From the NCBI GenBank assembly GCA_035461765.1, contig DATHUY010000115.1:1-35471 (forward strand): a stretch of 35,471 nucleotides of DNA, read 5' to 3'. Position 1 is the stretch's first letter. Each line of letters starts with the position of its first letter. Of this stretch, positions 8,522-17,555 are shown piece by piece. A model generated the notes under the pieces. That model had not been told where the DNA came from. It made no database searches and saw only the letters and a list, made by a program, of their open reading frames with translations. A program made the position numbers and the translations under genes. This DNA comes from Longimicrobiales bacterium. Its GTDB lineage: Bacteria > Gemmatimonadota > Gemmatimonadetes > Longimicrobiales > RSA9.

Positions 8522-9296
8522 ATCGCGACCGGAACGCAGAGTGGGCGACATGCAGCGGCACATCTCGCCGCCGCCCACCGACGTTCCGACCGGGAAGACG
8601 CTGGAACATGAGGCACGGCCCCGTACGGGTCGCGTCGCGGCGTGGTGGCGCGAGTCGCGCAGCGTCGTCGTTTCCATTGCCCTCGCCGCAGTGATGTTCC
8701 TGCTTGTCGCCGCCGCCGCACGGGGACCGCAGCCCGGCGCTGCGATCGACTTGCTGGAGGCGGAGCTGCGGCGGACGCAGAGCGAGCTCAGTGCCCGCCA
8801 GGGTGAACTCGAGCTGGCACGTCTGGAGCTGAGCCGACTCAGCAACATCGTCTCGCAGTCGGCAAGACATCGCATCCCTGCGGACCTCGCTGCCGCCGTG
8901 TACGACATCGCGCTGTCCGAAGGAGTGGACCCGGTGCTGGCATTCTCACTGATCCGCGTCGAGAGCGGTTTCACGCGGCGGGCAGTCTCCTCCGCGGGCG
9001 CGGTGGGATACACGCAGGTGATGCCGAGCACCGCGTTCTGGCTGCAGCCGGGACTCGGCCGCGAGGATCTATTCGAGCGCGATACGAACCTGCGACTCGG
9101 CTTCCGCTACCTGCGCATGATGATCGAGCAGTACGAAGGCGACCTGCATCTCGCACTGCTCGCATACAACCGGGGGCCGGGCCGTGTGGACGAGATCCTG
9201 CGCGCAGGCGGTGACCCGTCGAACGGGTACTCCTTCAACGTACGCAGCGGGCTTCCAGGCTCGACGCTGAAGGCGCTGCGTCTGCGCGGCGACTGA
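8514..9296 (+). CDS. Membrane-anchored lytic transglycosylase (SLT domain)
   Basis: Cleaves the MurNAc-GlcNAc bond of peptidoglycan to leave 1,6-anhydro ends. The 260-aa protein has a cytoplasmic N-terminus, one transmembrane helix (about 49-69), a short coiled coil (78-112) and a C-terminal Slt70-like domain. Catalytic Glu150 lies in R-V-E-S-G-F, followed by A-V-G-Y-T-Q-V-M-P and [11 protein letters not shown] 8514 is chosen because GGGAGG (8501-8506) lies 7 nt upstream; ATG 8496 is an alternative. It overlaps moaC by 8 nt, so the two are co-transcribed although unrelated in function. A palindromic terminator begins 7 nt after the stop. Confidence 0.9.
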   Translation: MSESRPERRVGDMQRHISPPPTDVPTGKTLEHEARPRTGRVAAWWRESRSVVVSIALAAVMFLLVAAAARGPQPGAAIDLLEAELRRTQSELSARQGELELARLELSRLSNIVSQSARHRIPADLAAAVYDIALSEGVDPVLAFSLIRVESGFTRRAVSSAGAVGYTQVMPSTAFWLQPGLGREDLFERDTNLRLGFRYLRMMIEQYEGDLHLALLAYNRGPGRVDEILRAGGDPSNGYSFNVRSGLPGSTLKALRLRGD

Positions 9297-9302
9297 AGCG
9301 GC

Positions 9303-9356
9303 GTGAAACAAATAAAGGGGCGGTCCATGCATGGACCGCCCCTTTATTTGTTTCAC
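9303..9356. terminator. 54-bp perfect palindrome, bidirectional intrinsic terminator
   Basis: Bases 9303-9329 and 9330-9356 are exact reverse complements with no spacer, centred on ATGCAT. The GC-rich core (GGGGCGGTCC / GGACCGCCCC) is flanked by A-rich sequence on one side and TTTATTTGTTT on the other. On either strand this reads as a strong hairpin followed by U-rich RNA. It sits between convergent genes ending at 9296 (+) and 9506 (-), so it can terminate both. Confidence 0.88.
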
Positions 9357-9501
9357 CGGACCTGGCTTCACTTTGCGGTTACGCACCATCCAGCCATGCG
9401 CCTGACCCGTTACGCAGCATGCTGGAGTAGCGGCCGCGCGAATCGGCGGTGGATAATCCCATGGTAAACCGGTCATAACCGCAAAGTGAAGCCGGGTCCG
9501 G
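9356..9501. repeat. Inverted repeat, two 26-bp arms around 94 bp
   Basis: Arm 9356-9381 and arm 9476-9501 are reverse complements at 25 of 26 positions. The single difference (T at 9363) becomes a G-U pair if the plus strand is transcribed, so that RNA could form an unbroken 26-bp stem. The 94-nt interior has no open frame I trust. No direct target duplication is visible at the ends, and the left end abuts the palindrome at 9303-9356. It could be a MITE-like relic or a structured RNA. Confidence 0.75.
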
Positions 9502-9505
9502 GAGG

Positions 9506-9742
9506 TCAGCTGCAGCCGCCGCCTTTGGTCTGTCTGGCTTTCACCGGAATAGCGGGATCCTCGACCTCTTCGACCTCCCGGTCCGTGACGCCGACGATCT
9601 CACCGTCCGCGAACTCCACGAGGTAGCCCTCGCGCGAGTCCGAGCTGTTCTCCGGTCCCCACCGCCCCACAACCTCTCCGACCTGGCCGCTGTATCGCTT
9701 CGACTGCTCGTATTCGGGACTGGTTACCTTGATCCAGTGCAT
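9506..9742 (-). CDS. Small hypothetical protein, possible SH3-like barrel
   Basis: A 78-aa protein I do not recognise by family name. It begins M-H-W-I-K-V-T-S-P-E-Y and contains G-Q-V-G-E-V-V-G-R-W and Y-L-V-E-F-A-D-G-E-I-V, a Gly-rich short-strand pattern like small SH3 or KOW-like barrels. It ends in a Lys/Gly tail with one Cys near the C-terminus. The start at 9742 is supported by GAGGAG (complement of 9749-9754) 6 nt upstream; a longer frame to 9793 lacks such a site. It is acidic, has no signal peptide and is probably cytoplasmic. It follows the MltD-like gene on the same strand with a 14-bp hairpin between them. Function unknown. Confidence 0.75.
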   Translation of the reverse strand: MHWIKVTSPEYEQSKRYSGQVGEVVGRWGPENSSDSREGYLVEFADGEIVGVTDREVEEVEDPAIPVKARQTKGGGCS

Positions 9743-9780
9743 CGCCAACTCCTCTGCGGTTGTGAGGTCGAGACAATGCA

Positions 9781-9818
9781 TGAGCCGCGCCACCGTTCAG
9801 GTCGGGTGGCGCGGCTCA
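9781..9818 (-). terminator. 14-bp hairpin downstream of the MltD-like gene
   Basis: TGAGCCGCGCCACC (9781-9794) pairs perfectly with GGTGGCGCGGCTCA (9805-9818) around a 10-nt loop. It lies between the MltD-like stop at 9886 and the small gene start at 9742, both on the minus strand. No T-tract follows on either strand, so it may be a weak terminator, an mRNA stabiliser or a processing site. Confidence 0.5.
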
Positions 9819-9885
9819 GTGTCGTGGCGCGTGCGAAGGCACAGCGCTGCGTGATGCGCTCAGCTCGTGCGTCGCGCGATTGCGA

Positions 9886-11214
9886 TCAGGCGCTGACGCG
9901 CAGACGCTGACCGGGCAGAATGCGACTGCCGCTGATGCTGTTCCAGCTCCGGATCTGCCGCACGGAAACGCCGTAGCGCTTCGCGATCACCGTCAGGTTC
10001 TCGCCACGTGCGACGCGGTGATAGCGATTGGCGGAACTGCTCGCACTCGCGACGGCGGCAGCACCGGGCACTCGCACCACCTGGCCCACGCGCAAGCGGC
10101 GGGGGTCGATGCTGCGGTTAGCGCTGCGCAGCGCGCTGACGCTCATGCCGTAACGCTTCGCGATGTGAGACAGCGTCTCGCCGCGCGCCACGCGATGCGT
10201 TCCCGCAGACGCGGCCGCGGGTGCGGCGGGTCGCGCGGCTGCAAGCCGCTCGGTGCGGTAGAGCGCCGGGAACGCATTCTCGAAGGCGACTCGCGTTCCT
10301 GCCGGGATCCGGACGGACCAGCCGCGGTTCGCAGGGGTGCGACCGTTCGTGAGGTGCGTGTTCAACTCCTTCACCGCCTCGACGTCGACGCCGCTCGCTT
10401 GCGCGATCATCGACAGGTCCGCCGAGCCGGGCACCCACACCACATCGAACTCCATCTCGTCCTGGTACTCCAGATCGGAGAAGCCGTACTTCGCCGGCTC
10501 CTTCCCGATGTGGGCGGCGGCCAGCATCAGCGGCACGTAGTCGCGCGTCTCGCGCGGCAGATACGGTGCGATGGTCCAGAACAGCGAGTCCGCTCCCTTC
10601 GCTCCACCCGCACGTTCCCGCAGAATCCGTTCGACCCGGTTCTCGCCCGTGTTGTACGCTGCCGCCGCCAGGTACCAGCTGCCGAAGCGACCGTAGAGGT
10701 CCTGGAGGTAGTCCAGCGCTGCCGACGTCGACTTGATCGGATCACGTCGCTCATCGACATCGCTGGAAACCTCGAGGCCGTACCGCTGGCCTGTTTCCGC
10801 TATGAACTGCCACATCCCGGACGCCGCCGCGCGCGAGTACGCCTTCGGCGACAGGCCGCTCTCGATGAGCGCCAGGTACAGCAGATCCTCCGGCATCCCG
10901 CGCCGACGCAACTCCGCCTGGATCATCGGGCCGTACTTCCCGGTCCGCTCCAGCCACAGCTCCGTCTTCTCGGCATTACGTCCGCCGAGAAAGTCGATCC
11001 ACCAGTCCACACTCTCGTTTCGCGTCACGGGCAGGTCCCAGACGACGCCTTCGGCGCTCGCCATGTCCTCGGCAGCGGCCGTCTCGCTGATGATACGCTC
11101 CATCGGCGCCGGCTCCACGGGCGGCGTGACGCGGCCGACCGTCCAGGCCGACAGTGACACGCCCAGCAGGGCGGCACCCAACAGCATGCTCTTCCTGAAG
11201 CGTCGCTCGGTCAT
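9886..11214 (-). CDS. mltD: MltD-type lytic transglycosylase with two LysM domains
   Basis: Peptidoglycan-cleaving transglycosylase of 442 aa. A hydrophobic N-terminal segment (about 9-28) acts as signal or anchor without a clear lipobox Cys, unlike E. coli MltD. The SLT domain holds catalytic Glu118 in A-L-I-E-S-G-L, with S-G-M-W-Q-F and A-A-A-Y-N-T-G downstream. Two C-terminal LysM modules (about 340-385 and 398-442; both V-A-R-G-E-x-L-x-x-I-A-K-R-Y-G) bind glycan. The linker before them is Ala/Pro-rich. ATG 11214 follows a good GAGAGGAG (complement of 11219-11226). It is the second SLT enzyme within 3 kb, facing the first across the palindromic region. Confidence 0.9.
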   Translation of the reverse strand: MTERRFRKSMLLGAALLGVSLSAWTVGRVTPPVEPAPMERIISETAAAEDMASAEGVVWDLPVTRNESVDWWIDFLGGRNAEKTELWLERTGKYGPMIQAELRRRGMPEDLLYLALIESGLSPKAYSRAAASGMWQFIAETGQRYGLEVSSDVDERRDPIKSTSAALDYLQDLYGRFGSWYLAAAAYNTGENRVERILRERAGGAKGADSLFWTIAPYLPRETRDYVPLMLAAAHIGKEPAKYGFSDLEYQDEMEFDVVWVPGSADLSMIAQASGVDVEAVKELNTHLTNGRTPANRGWSVRIPAGTRVAFENAFPALYRTERLAAARPAAPAAASAGTHRVARGETLSHIAKRYGMSVSALRSANRSIDPRRLRVGQVVRVPGAAAVASASSSANRYHRVARGENLTVIAKRYGVSVRQIRSWNSISGSRILPGQRLRVSA

Positions 11215-11532
11215 CGGGCTCCTCTCTGTCAGGCTACGCGTCTGCGCGGCGCACGGGGAGACGCCGGCAGGTTGAATGACCGGCCATGGGAGCGCAGCAG
11301 TGGTGCTGCCACGTCCGGGCCACACACTGAAGCTAACGCCAGTCGAAGGGCTACTCAACCCTCGAAGTCGTTATACGGCAAGCCTTTGGGGATGGTTCCG
11401 AGGCCGGCGGAAATGACGTGGGAGCACGACTTTTGGCCCGTGAGGTGTCTGCATGGCCCGGTAGGGCGCGCCCCGCGTCTCCGGCCGGAGGGCGCGGTTG
11501 GCAAGCCGGCGGGGGCTATTTTCTCTCCGCGC
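11215..11532. other. 318-bp intergenic stretch without a supported gene
   Basis: This gap lies between the MltD-like gene and the next upstream minus-strand gene. It must carry the MltD promoter or read-through, but I find no confident -35/-10 pair. A weak imperfect hairpin (TCGAAGGG...CCCTCGA) lies near 11342-11367. No tRNA-like fold, long repeat or credible open frame was seen. Confidence 0.5.
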
Positions 11533-12144
11533 CTAGGGCAGCGCGAGATAGTTGCCGAGGAGGCGGTTGAGCGCGGCCAGGACGGCCGTGGCGGCGGCGC
11601 GACGCGGGTCATCACCGGCGACGACGGCTCCGACCAGATTGTGGGGCTCATCGTCCGGACGGTAGAGCGAGACGACGACCATCTCCGCGTCGAACGCCCG
11701 CATCATCTTGACGCCGGCGAGCCGGACCTTGACGTCATGCGGCACGAGCGCAGCGATCGCAGCGAGGGAGGCGGATGAGATCGTGCGAAGCTCCACGGCG
11801 TCGCCCTTCTCGCCCGCCGCCGTGCCAGTGTACTCGCTGCCGGCCCATTCGAGCCGGACGGTATACGCGATCAGCTGGTCCTGCTGCACGTTCCGCTTCA
11901 GCTCCATGAAACGGACGCGCTGGCGGTCACGGCGTTCGGGGCGATAGGCAGCGGAGACTGTAAACGCCTCGCCGGTTATGGCCGCCGCTTCCTGCTGCAC
12001 CTCGGCGGGATCGATGTCGGCGCGCAGCACCAGGCAGGCTGCCGCGGACTCGGTATCGAGAAATACGTGCTCCACGCCATCTATCGCGGTGAGACGCTCG
12101 CGAATGCTCGCGGTATCGGAGGGCTTCGTCACAGATGCTTCCAT
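11533..12144 (-). CDS. Hypothetical protein, function unknown
   Basis: A 203-aa cytoplasmic protein I cannot name. The first 80 residues (S-I-R-E-R-L-T-A-I-D-G-V-E-H-V-F-L-D onward) have an alpha/beta pattern like BON or heavy-metal-associated folds. Residues 90-203 alternate strands and helices: Y-T-V-R-L-E-W, S-L-A-A-I-A-A-L, V-K-V-R-L-A-G-V-K, M-V-V-V-S-L-Y and L-V-G-A-V-V-A-G-D-D-P. The last ends in the amphipathic A-A-T-A-V-L-A-A-L-N-R. I recall similar C-terminal halves in unnamed proteins of other GC-rich bacteria, but cannot confirm this. No strong Shine-Dalgarno precedes the ATG. Transcribed with neighbours on the same strand, 119 bp downstream of the eRF1-like gene. Confidence 0.75.
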   Translation of the reverse strand: MEASVTKPSDTASIRERLTAIDGVEHVFLDTESAAACLVLRADIDPAEVQQEAAAITGEAFTVSAAYRPERRDRQRVRFMELKRNVQQDQLIAYTVRLEWAGSEYTGTAAGEKGDAVELRTISSASLAAIAALVPHDVKVRLAGVKMMRAFDAEMVVVSLYRPDDEPHNLVGAVVAGDDPRRAAATAVLAALNRLLGNYLALP

Positions 12145-12263
12145 GAGGGGTGAGACGGTGGCGCGCTGCGCCGATCACTGGAAGTTCCGGTGGAGCGGCG
12201 CATGTGTCAAGAATAAAACGCGGCGCGCGGGCGGGAAGCCCGGCGCCCCGCCCGGATCGGCCC

Positions 12264-13388
12264 TCAGAATTTCAGCAGCGCGGCCACACCCTTGAGGTCG
12301 CGCATGGTGTCGCCCGCGACAAAGTCCACACCCACTTCCTGATTGGCCGCCATGCGGATCATGGACTCCACGAGGTCCACGCCGTCGCGGAGCGCGCCGC
12401 CGCAATATGGGCACGCGCCATCGCGCTGGACGAGATAGAAGCCGCATTGCGTGCACTGCACTCCATGCTTTTCCAGGTCGCGGGCAACCACGAGCCGCTC
12501 CACCTTGCCCTCCTGGAGCTGCACCAGGGTATCGTGCAGGCCGGATGTGGCGAAATGGGACTGCCGCACGCGATCCTGGATGAGGTCCAGGGCAGCAGCC
12601 TCGCTGCGCTCGGCCAGATCCTCGAGCACCGTCTCCACGAGCCGCACGATCTCCGCGGCGGGAACGCCGAGCGGCGCATGCGCGGTGTGCAGGATCCGGT
12701 CGGTGATCTGCTTCGGAAGCGCCTCCCTGAAATGCTGCGTGTTCTCCGTAGTGCCGAACAGCAGCCATGCGTCGGGACGCACCTTCTGCTCGAACTGGTT
12801 GATCTCGTCCACGAAGTCCTTCACGAAGTGCCGTGCTTCCTCCGCTTTCCGCTTCTGATAATCCTTGTGCGAATAGCCACCCGCCTGCACATCGTGAGGC
12901 GTATCGATGGCATCGGGCTCGAGCCGGTAATCCGCACCCACCACACCCATGTGGACGGACATGAGCCGGAGGTGCTCGCGATCCACCAGCATGACGCCGC
13001 ACTGCGGATGCGCGCTCACCACTTCCGACAGCGGCCCGATCACCGGATAGTCGTGAATCTCGAGCCGGTTGCGCGCCGGCTTCGGAAACTGCAGCGCCTC
13101 GAACCACTCACCGCCGATCTCCGCATAGATCGCCACACCCTTGTTGAGCGGGTCGTAGGACTCATCGACCCAGCGCTCGACCCGGGCGAACACGGCGCCC
13201 AGCGGCTCACGATGATGGTTGTCGCGATCGCTGTCGAGCTCGGCGAACCGCGCCCGCTCCTTGTTCAGGAATATCTGGTGAGTGCGCTTGTTGTCCGAGT
13301 TGACGGACATGTCGAGGAACAGCGAGAGGATCGGCCGGCCGTTCGCATCATGTTGAATCAGCCGCTGGATGTCATTCGTGGTGATCAT
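12264..13388 (-). CDS. Bacterial eRF1/Vms1-like (baeRF) protein
   Basis: A 374-aa protein resembling the archaeo-eukaryotic release factor superfamily found in bacteria. The central domain has A-G-G-Y-S-H near residue 190 followed by a basic helix (Y-Q-K-R-K-A-E-E-A-R-H-F), where eRF1 has its G-G-Q catalytic loop. Here the Gln position is Tyr. The C-terminal domain carries a zinc ribbon, C-x2-C-G-F-Y then C-x2-C-G-G-A-L, and ends in a domain-3-like D-L-K-G-V-A-A-L-L-K-F. Domain order matches eRF1 and Vms1, the eukaryotic peptidyl-tRNA hydrolase of stalled ribosomes. A role in ribosome rescue or stress is inferred from the family only. It is followed by an unknown gene on the same strand. Confidence 0.78.
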   Translation of the reverse strand: MITTNDIQRLIQHDANGRPILSLFLDMSVNSDNKRTHQIFLNKERARFAELDSDRDNHHREPLGAVFARVERWVDESYDPLNKGVAIYAEIGGEWFEALQFPKPARNRLEIHDYPVIGPLSEVVSAHPQCGVMLVDREHLRLMSVHMGVVGADYRLEPDAIDTPHDVQAGGYSHKDYQKRKAEEARHFVKDFVDEINQFEQKVRPDAWLLFGTTENTQHFREALPKQITDRILHTAHAPLGVPAAEIVRLVETVLEDLAERSEAAALDLIQDRVRQSHFATSGLHDTLVQLQEGKVERLVVARDLEKHGVQCTQCGFYLVQRDGACPYCGGALRDGVDLVESMIRMAANQEVGVDFVAGDTMRDLKGVAALLKF

Positions 13389-13500
13389 AGCCGCATGCCT
13401 GGGTGGACGTTACACGGAATGATCGAGGCGCAAGGCGCGTGCCTCCGACTGATGCCGAATCAGGATCGCGGAGGACGCGCGGAGGTGCGGCAGGAGCGGC

Positions 13501-13532
13501 AGTGCAGCAGTGCAGCAGTGCAGCAGTGCAGC
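13501..13532. repeat. Four tandem copies of an 8-bp unit
   Basis: AGTGCAGC is repeated exactly four times, followed by a partial AG. It lies in the 275-bp gap between the guaB stop and the eRF1-like start. The unit is not a multiple of three and no trusted gene covers it, so it may vary in copy number between strains. Confidence 0.9.
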
Positions 13533-13591
13533 AGACGAAGAAGAAATGCGAACACGCGGGAAGCGGAACCCGGGGGCCGCCGCCGGGCCGT

Positions 13592-13618
13592 TCTGCGTCG
13601 GGCCGCCGCCGACGCAGA
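13592..13618 (-). terminator. Hairpin downstream of guaB
   Basis: TCTGCGTCGG (13592-13601) pairs with CCGACGCAGA (13609-13618) around a 7-nt loop, 46 nt past the guaB stop. There is no T-tract on the minus strand, so it is a possible Rho-assisted or weak terminator. Confidence 0.4.
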
Positions 13619-13663
13619 TACTACACGAAAACTGACACGAGCACGTTCCCGATCCCGCTGCGA

Positions 13664-15341
<1,678 letters not shown>

Positions 15342-15348
15342 GCGCGGC

Positions 15349-15840
15349 TCATTCCTCGACGTGGATTCGCGATTCATCGTCGATGCGGATCCGCTTCACG
15401 GGCGCGCGCCGGCGCTTGCGGCCGAGCTTCGCCGGGTTGCGGGCCAGGCCCTTGAGCGCCTGCTGAACCTTCTGCGGCAGCATTCCGCCCATCTCGTCCA
15501 CCCCTTCCACCAGGTAGCCCAGTGCGGCCGGATTGCCGTCCCAGTGCCTCAGGAGGGCGTTCGGCCCGGCTGACGACATGAGCCGGCCAAGCGCGAGGCC
15601 GAGCAGGTACAGATCGTCCACCCAGCCCAGCACGCCCAGGAAGTCCGGTATCAGATCGACGGGCGTGAGCATGTAGACGGCGACGGCGCCGAAGAGTGCC
15701 TTGTTCACGGCCGGGACGCGCGGGTCGCGCAGCAGCCGGAATACGAGCTTGAAAAAATTCGGCAGCTCGCGCAGGAGTTTGCGTGCCGCACTCGTGCGCT
15801 TGCGGCGCCGGCCGAACGTGATGCGCTTCTTCATCGTCAT
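15349..15840 (-). CDS. YkvA-like DUF1232 protein
   Basis: A 163-aa protein with the DUF1232 core at about residues 40-85: N-K-A-L-F-G-A-V-A-V-Y-M-L-T-P-V-D-L-I-P-D-F, with the signature T-P-x-D-L-I-P-D, then G-W-V-D-D-L-Y-L-L-G-L-A-L. The core is hydrophobic, possibly two membrane-associated helices. The N-terminus (K-K-R-I-T-F-G-R-R-R-K-R) and the C-terminus are strongly basic. The biochemical function of the family is not established. Its ATG overlaps the stop of the upstream gene (ATGA), so the two are translated as a pair. It lies upstream of guaB on the same strand. Confidence 0.85.
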   Translation of the reverse strand: MTMKKRITFGRRRKRTSAARKLLRELPNFFKLVFRLLRDPRVPAVNKALFGAVAVYMLTPVDLIPDFLGVLGWVDDLYLLGLALGRLMSSAGPNALLRHWDGNPAALGYLVEGVDEMGGMLPQKVQQALKGLARNPAKLGRKRRRAPVKRIRIDDESRIHVEE

Positions 15841-16283
15841 GTCGTACCGTGACTCTCCTGATTCGGATATCCGGGCGGCGCTCCGTCGCCGGAAACGGGC
15901 GGCGTCCCCTCAGGCCGGGGCGGCGGCGCCGGCGTCTGCCGGCCCGGACCCGTCGAAGATGACGTGGCCGTGGACGGCGGACGCGATCCCGGCGTCGGGG
16001 GCGTCCCCAGAATATCGCGGCCGGCGTCGGACACCGTTCTCATGACACGGCGTGCCGAACCGAGCAGGCCGACCGTGCCGCTGATGACCTTCGGGGCGAC
16101 GGACCGCATGCGCAGGCTGTCCTCGACCCGCTCCGCAAACTTCTGGAGCACGTCCGGCTCATGGGCCTTTTCCCTGGCGTACTTGGCCTCCAGGAACTCG
16201 ATGTAATCGAGCACCTGGTAGACCTGCTCCTGGGGCAGCGCCTGGATACGCCGCCACACGCGCTCTTTCAGTATGTCGTGCAT
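15837..16283 (-). CDS. DUF2281-like protein with Pro/Thr/Gly-rich tail
   Basis: A 148-aa protein. Its first 40 residues (V-W-R-R-I-Q-A-L-P-Q-E-Q-V-Y-Q-V-L-D-Y-I-E-F-L) resemble the DUF2281 helical module, often seen in small regulatory or antitoxin-like proteins. The middle (residues 60-92) is a short helical region. The last 55 residues are low-complexity Pro/Gly/Thr/Ser and probably disordered. No signal peptide. ATG 16283 has AGGAGAG upstream on the minus strand. Its stop overlaps the DUF1232 start, so the two products may act together. The DUF2281 resemblance rests on a short pattern only. Confidence 0.75.
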   Translation of the reverse strand: MHDILKERVWRRIQALPQEQVYQVLDYIEFLEAKYAREKAHEPDVLQKFAERVEDSLRMRSVAPKVISGTVGLLGSARRVMRTVSDAGRDILGTPPTPGSRPPSTATSSSTGPGRQTPAPPPRPEGTPPVSGDGAPPGYPNQESHGTT

Positions 16284-16452
16284 CCGCTCTCCTCGCCGGA
16301 TCTACAATAGTCTGGATCTCGCCGCTGCGCACGTCCTTACGCCGCTGCACCGCCGTGGGTTGCGGCGGGCCGGGCGCGGTTTCTTGCTCGCCGCCCCGCG
16401 GGCTCCTAGCTTGGCGCCAGCCAAAACACATATCCCCGGAGATATTGCAGTA

Positions 16453-17274
16453 ATGGCCTTTCTGCCGCTGCGCAATGTGGAGATACCCGGTCACGCCGGG
16501 GACGCCTACGACGCCTGGCTCGACGACATCGCCAGCCGGCTGGCAGCGCCGGACTGCGACCGTGCCGAGCTGTGCCGCACGATCCTGACGGAGATCTACT
16601 ACCCCCAGTACGCCGGAACGGACCCCGGGCAGCTTCCCGCAGCCGCCCGGATCGCGCTGCTGCAGATGGACCCCCGCAATATCACGCTCGAGCCTGAGTA
16701 CTACGCCGAGATCGACGTCAAGCGTTATGCGCGTGTCAAGCCGCTGATCTGGCTGTGGGAGATGTTCGACAAGAGTCCTCTGGGCGAGAACGTCCTGCTG
16801 GGCGTGAGGTTCCGGCGCCTGCTGGCTCAGCACATCTTCCGCCGCTGCGGCGCCAACTTCAAGGCGTTCCATTTCGTGAAACTGTCGTTCGGGTACAACC
16901 TCGAGGTGGGCGACGACGTCGTCGTGCACCGCCACGTGCTGCTGGATGATCGCGGCGGCATCCGCATCGGCGATCGCGTCTCGATCGCGGATTTCGCCAA
17001 TATCTACAGCCACACCCACGCGCTCCACGATGGCCGCGACGTCGATACTCCGGCGGTGGTGCTGGGCAATGGCGTGCGCATCACCTATCACGCCACCGTG
17101 CTCGCGGGCGTGACGATGGCCGACGATTCGATGCTCGGCGCTCTGGCCGTAGCGACGAAGGACATTGCCTCCGGCGACGTCGCGCTCGGGATTCCAGCCC
17201 AGCCCAAACTCCGGAAGCCCGTGCCGGAGGAGAGACCGAAGTTTCCGCCGTCGGTTGATCCGCTCGGGGAGTGA
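16453..17274 (+). CDS. Left-handed beta-helix (hexapeptide) acyltransferase
   Basis: A 273-aa protein of the LacA/NodL/CysE-like acyltransferase superfamily. An alpha-helical N-terminal domain (about 1-130) precedes hexapeptide repeats at about 140-255: V-G-D-D-V-V-V-H-R-H-V-L-L-D-D, I-R-I-G-D-R-V-S-I-A-D, I-Y-S-H-T-H, V-L-G-N-G-V-R-I-T and the closing A-L-G-I-P-A-Q-P. The S-H-T-H histidine is where these enzymes place the catalytic base. The acceptor (sugar, lipid or amino acid) cannot be told. ATG 16453 is preferred; GGAG (16438-16441) lies 11 nt upstream, and longer versions would run through the divergent upstream gene's control region. It stands alone on the plus strand. Confidence 0.85.
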   Translation: MAFLPLRNVEIPGHAGDAYDAWLDDIASRLAAPDCDRAELCRTILTEIYYPQYAGTDPGQLPAAARIALLQMDPRNITLEPEYYAEIDVKRYARVKPLIWLWEMFDKSPLGENVLLGVRFRRLLAQHIFRRCGANFKAFHFVKLSFGYNLEVGDDVVVHRHVLLDDRGGIRIGDRVSIADFANIYSHTHALHDGRDVDTPAVVLGNGVRITYHATVLAGVTMADDSMLGALAVATKDIASGDVALGIPAQPKLRKPVPEERPKFPPSVDPLGE

Positions 17275-17305
17275 GAGGTCGGAGGCAGGGGCACGGGATA
17301 TTTTC

Positions 17306-17493
17306 ACCACAGAGCACTCAGAGCACCCAGAGACGGACTGTCGGAGATCGATCGGTGCGTTCCCGCACCGCTCCGGCGCGGCAGTCTTTTCGTATCCTTG
17401 TTACAAACAGATTACTGGCGTTGCCGCGCAGCCGGATCCCGCACGACTCGAACTCCGATAGTCCGTCTCTGGGTGCTCTGCGTGCTCTGTGGT
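17306..17493. repeat. 188-bp inverted-repeat element with 41-bp arms
   Basis: Arms 17306-17346 and 17453-17493 are reverse complements at 39 of 41 positions. Each outer end reads ACCACAGAGCAC followed by a CAGAGCACCCAGAGAC-like run. From memory, CACAGAG-rich inverted repeats recur as small mobile-like elements in many environmental bacterial genomes. The 106-bp interior has no credible gene. It lies between the acyltransferase and the converging acs gene, flanked by AT-rich bases (ATATTTT left, TAAATAA right) with no exact target duplication. Confidence 0.85.
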
Positions 17494-17555
17494 TAAATAA
17501 AGGAACCCGGCTGCGCCGCGAAGCCGATCAAACGCACCGCAGCCGGCTCTCTTCC

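Noticed and set aside
9356-9501. Integron attC site
   Set aside because: The arms pair over 26 continuous bases, the GTTRRRY/RYYYAAC core sites do not fit, and there is no integrase or cassette array.
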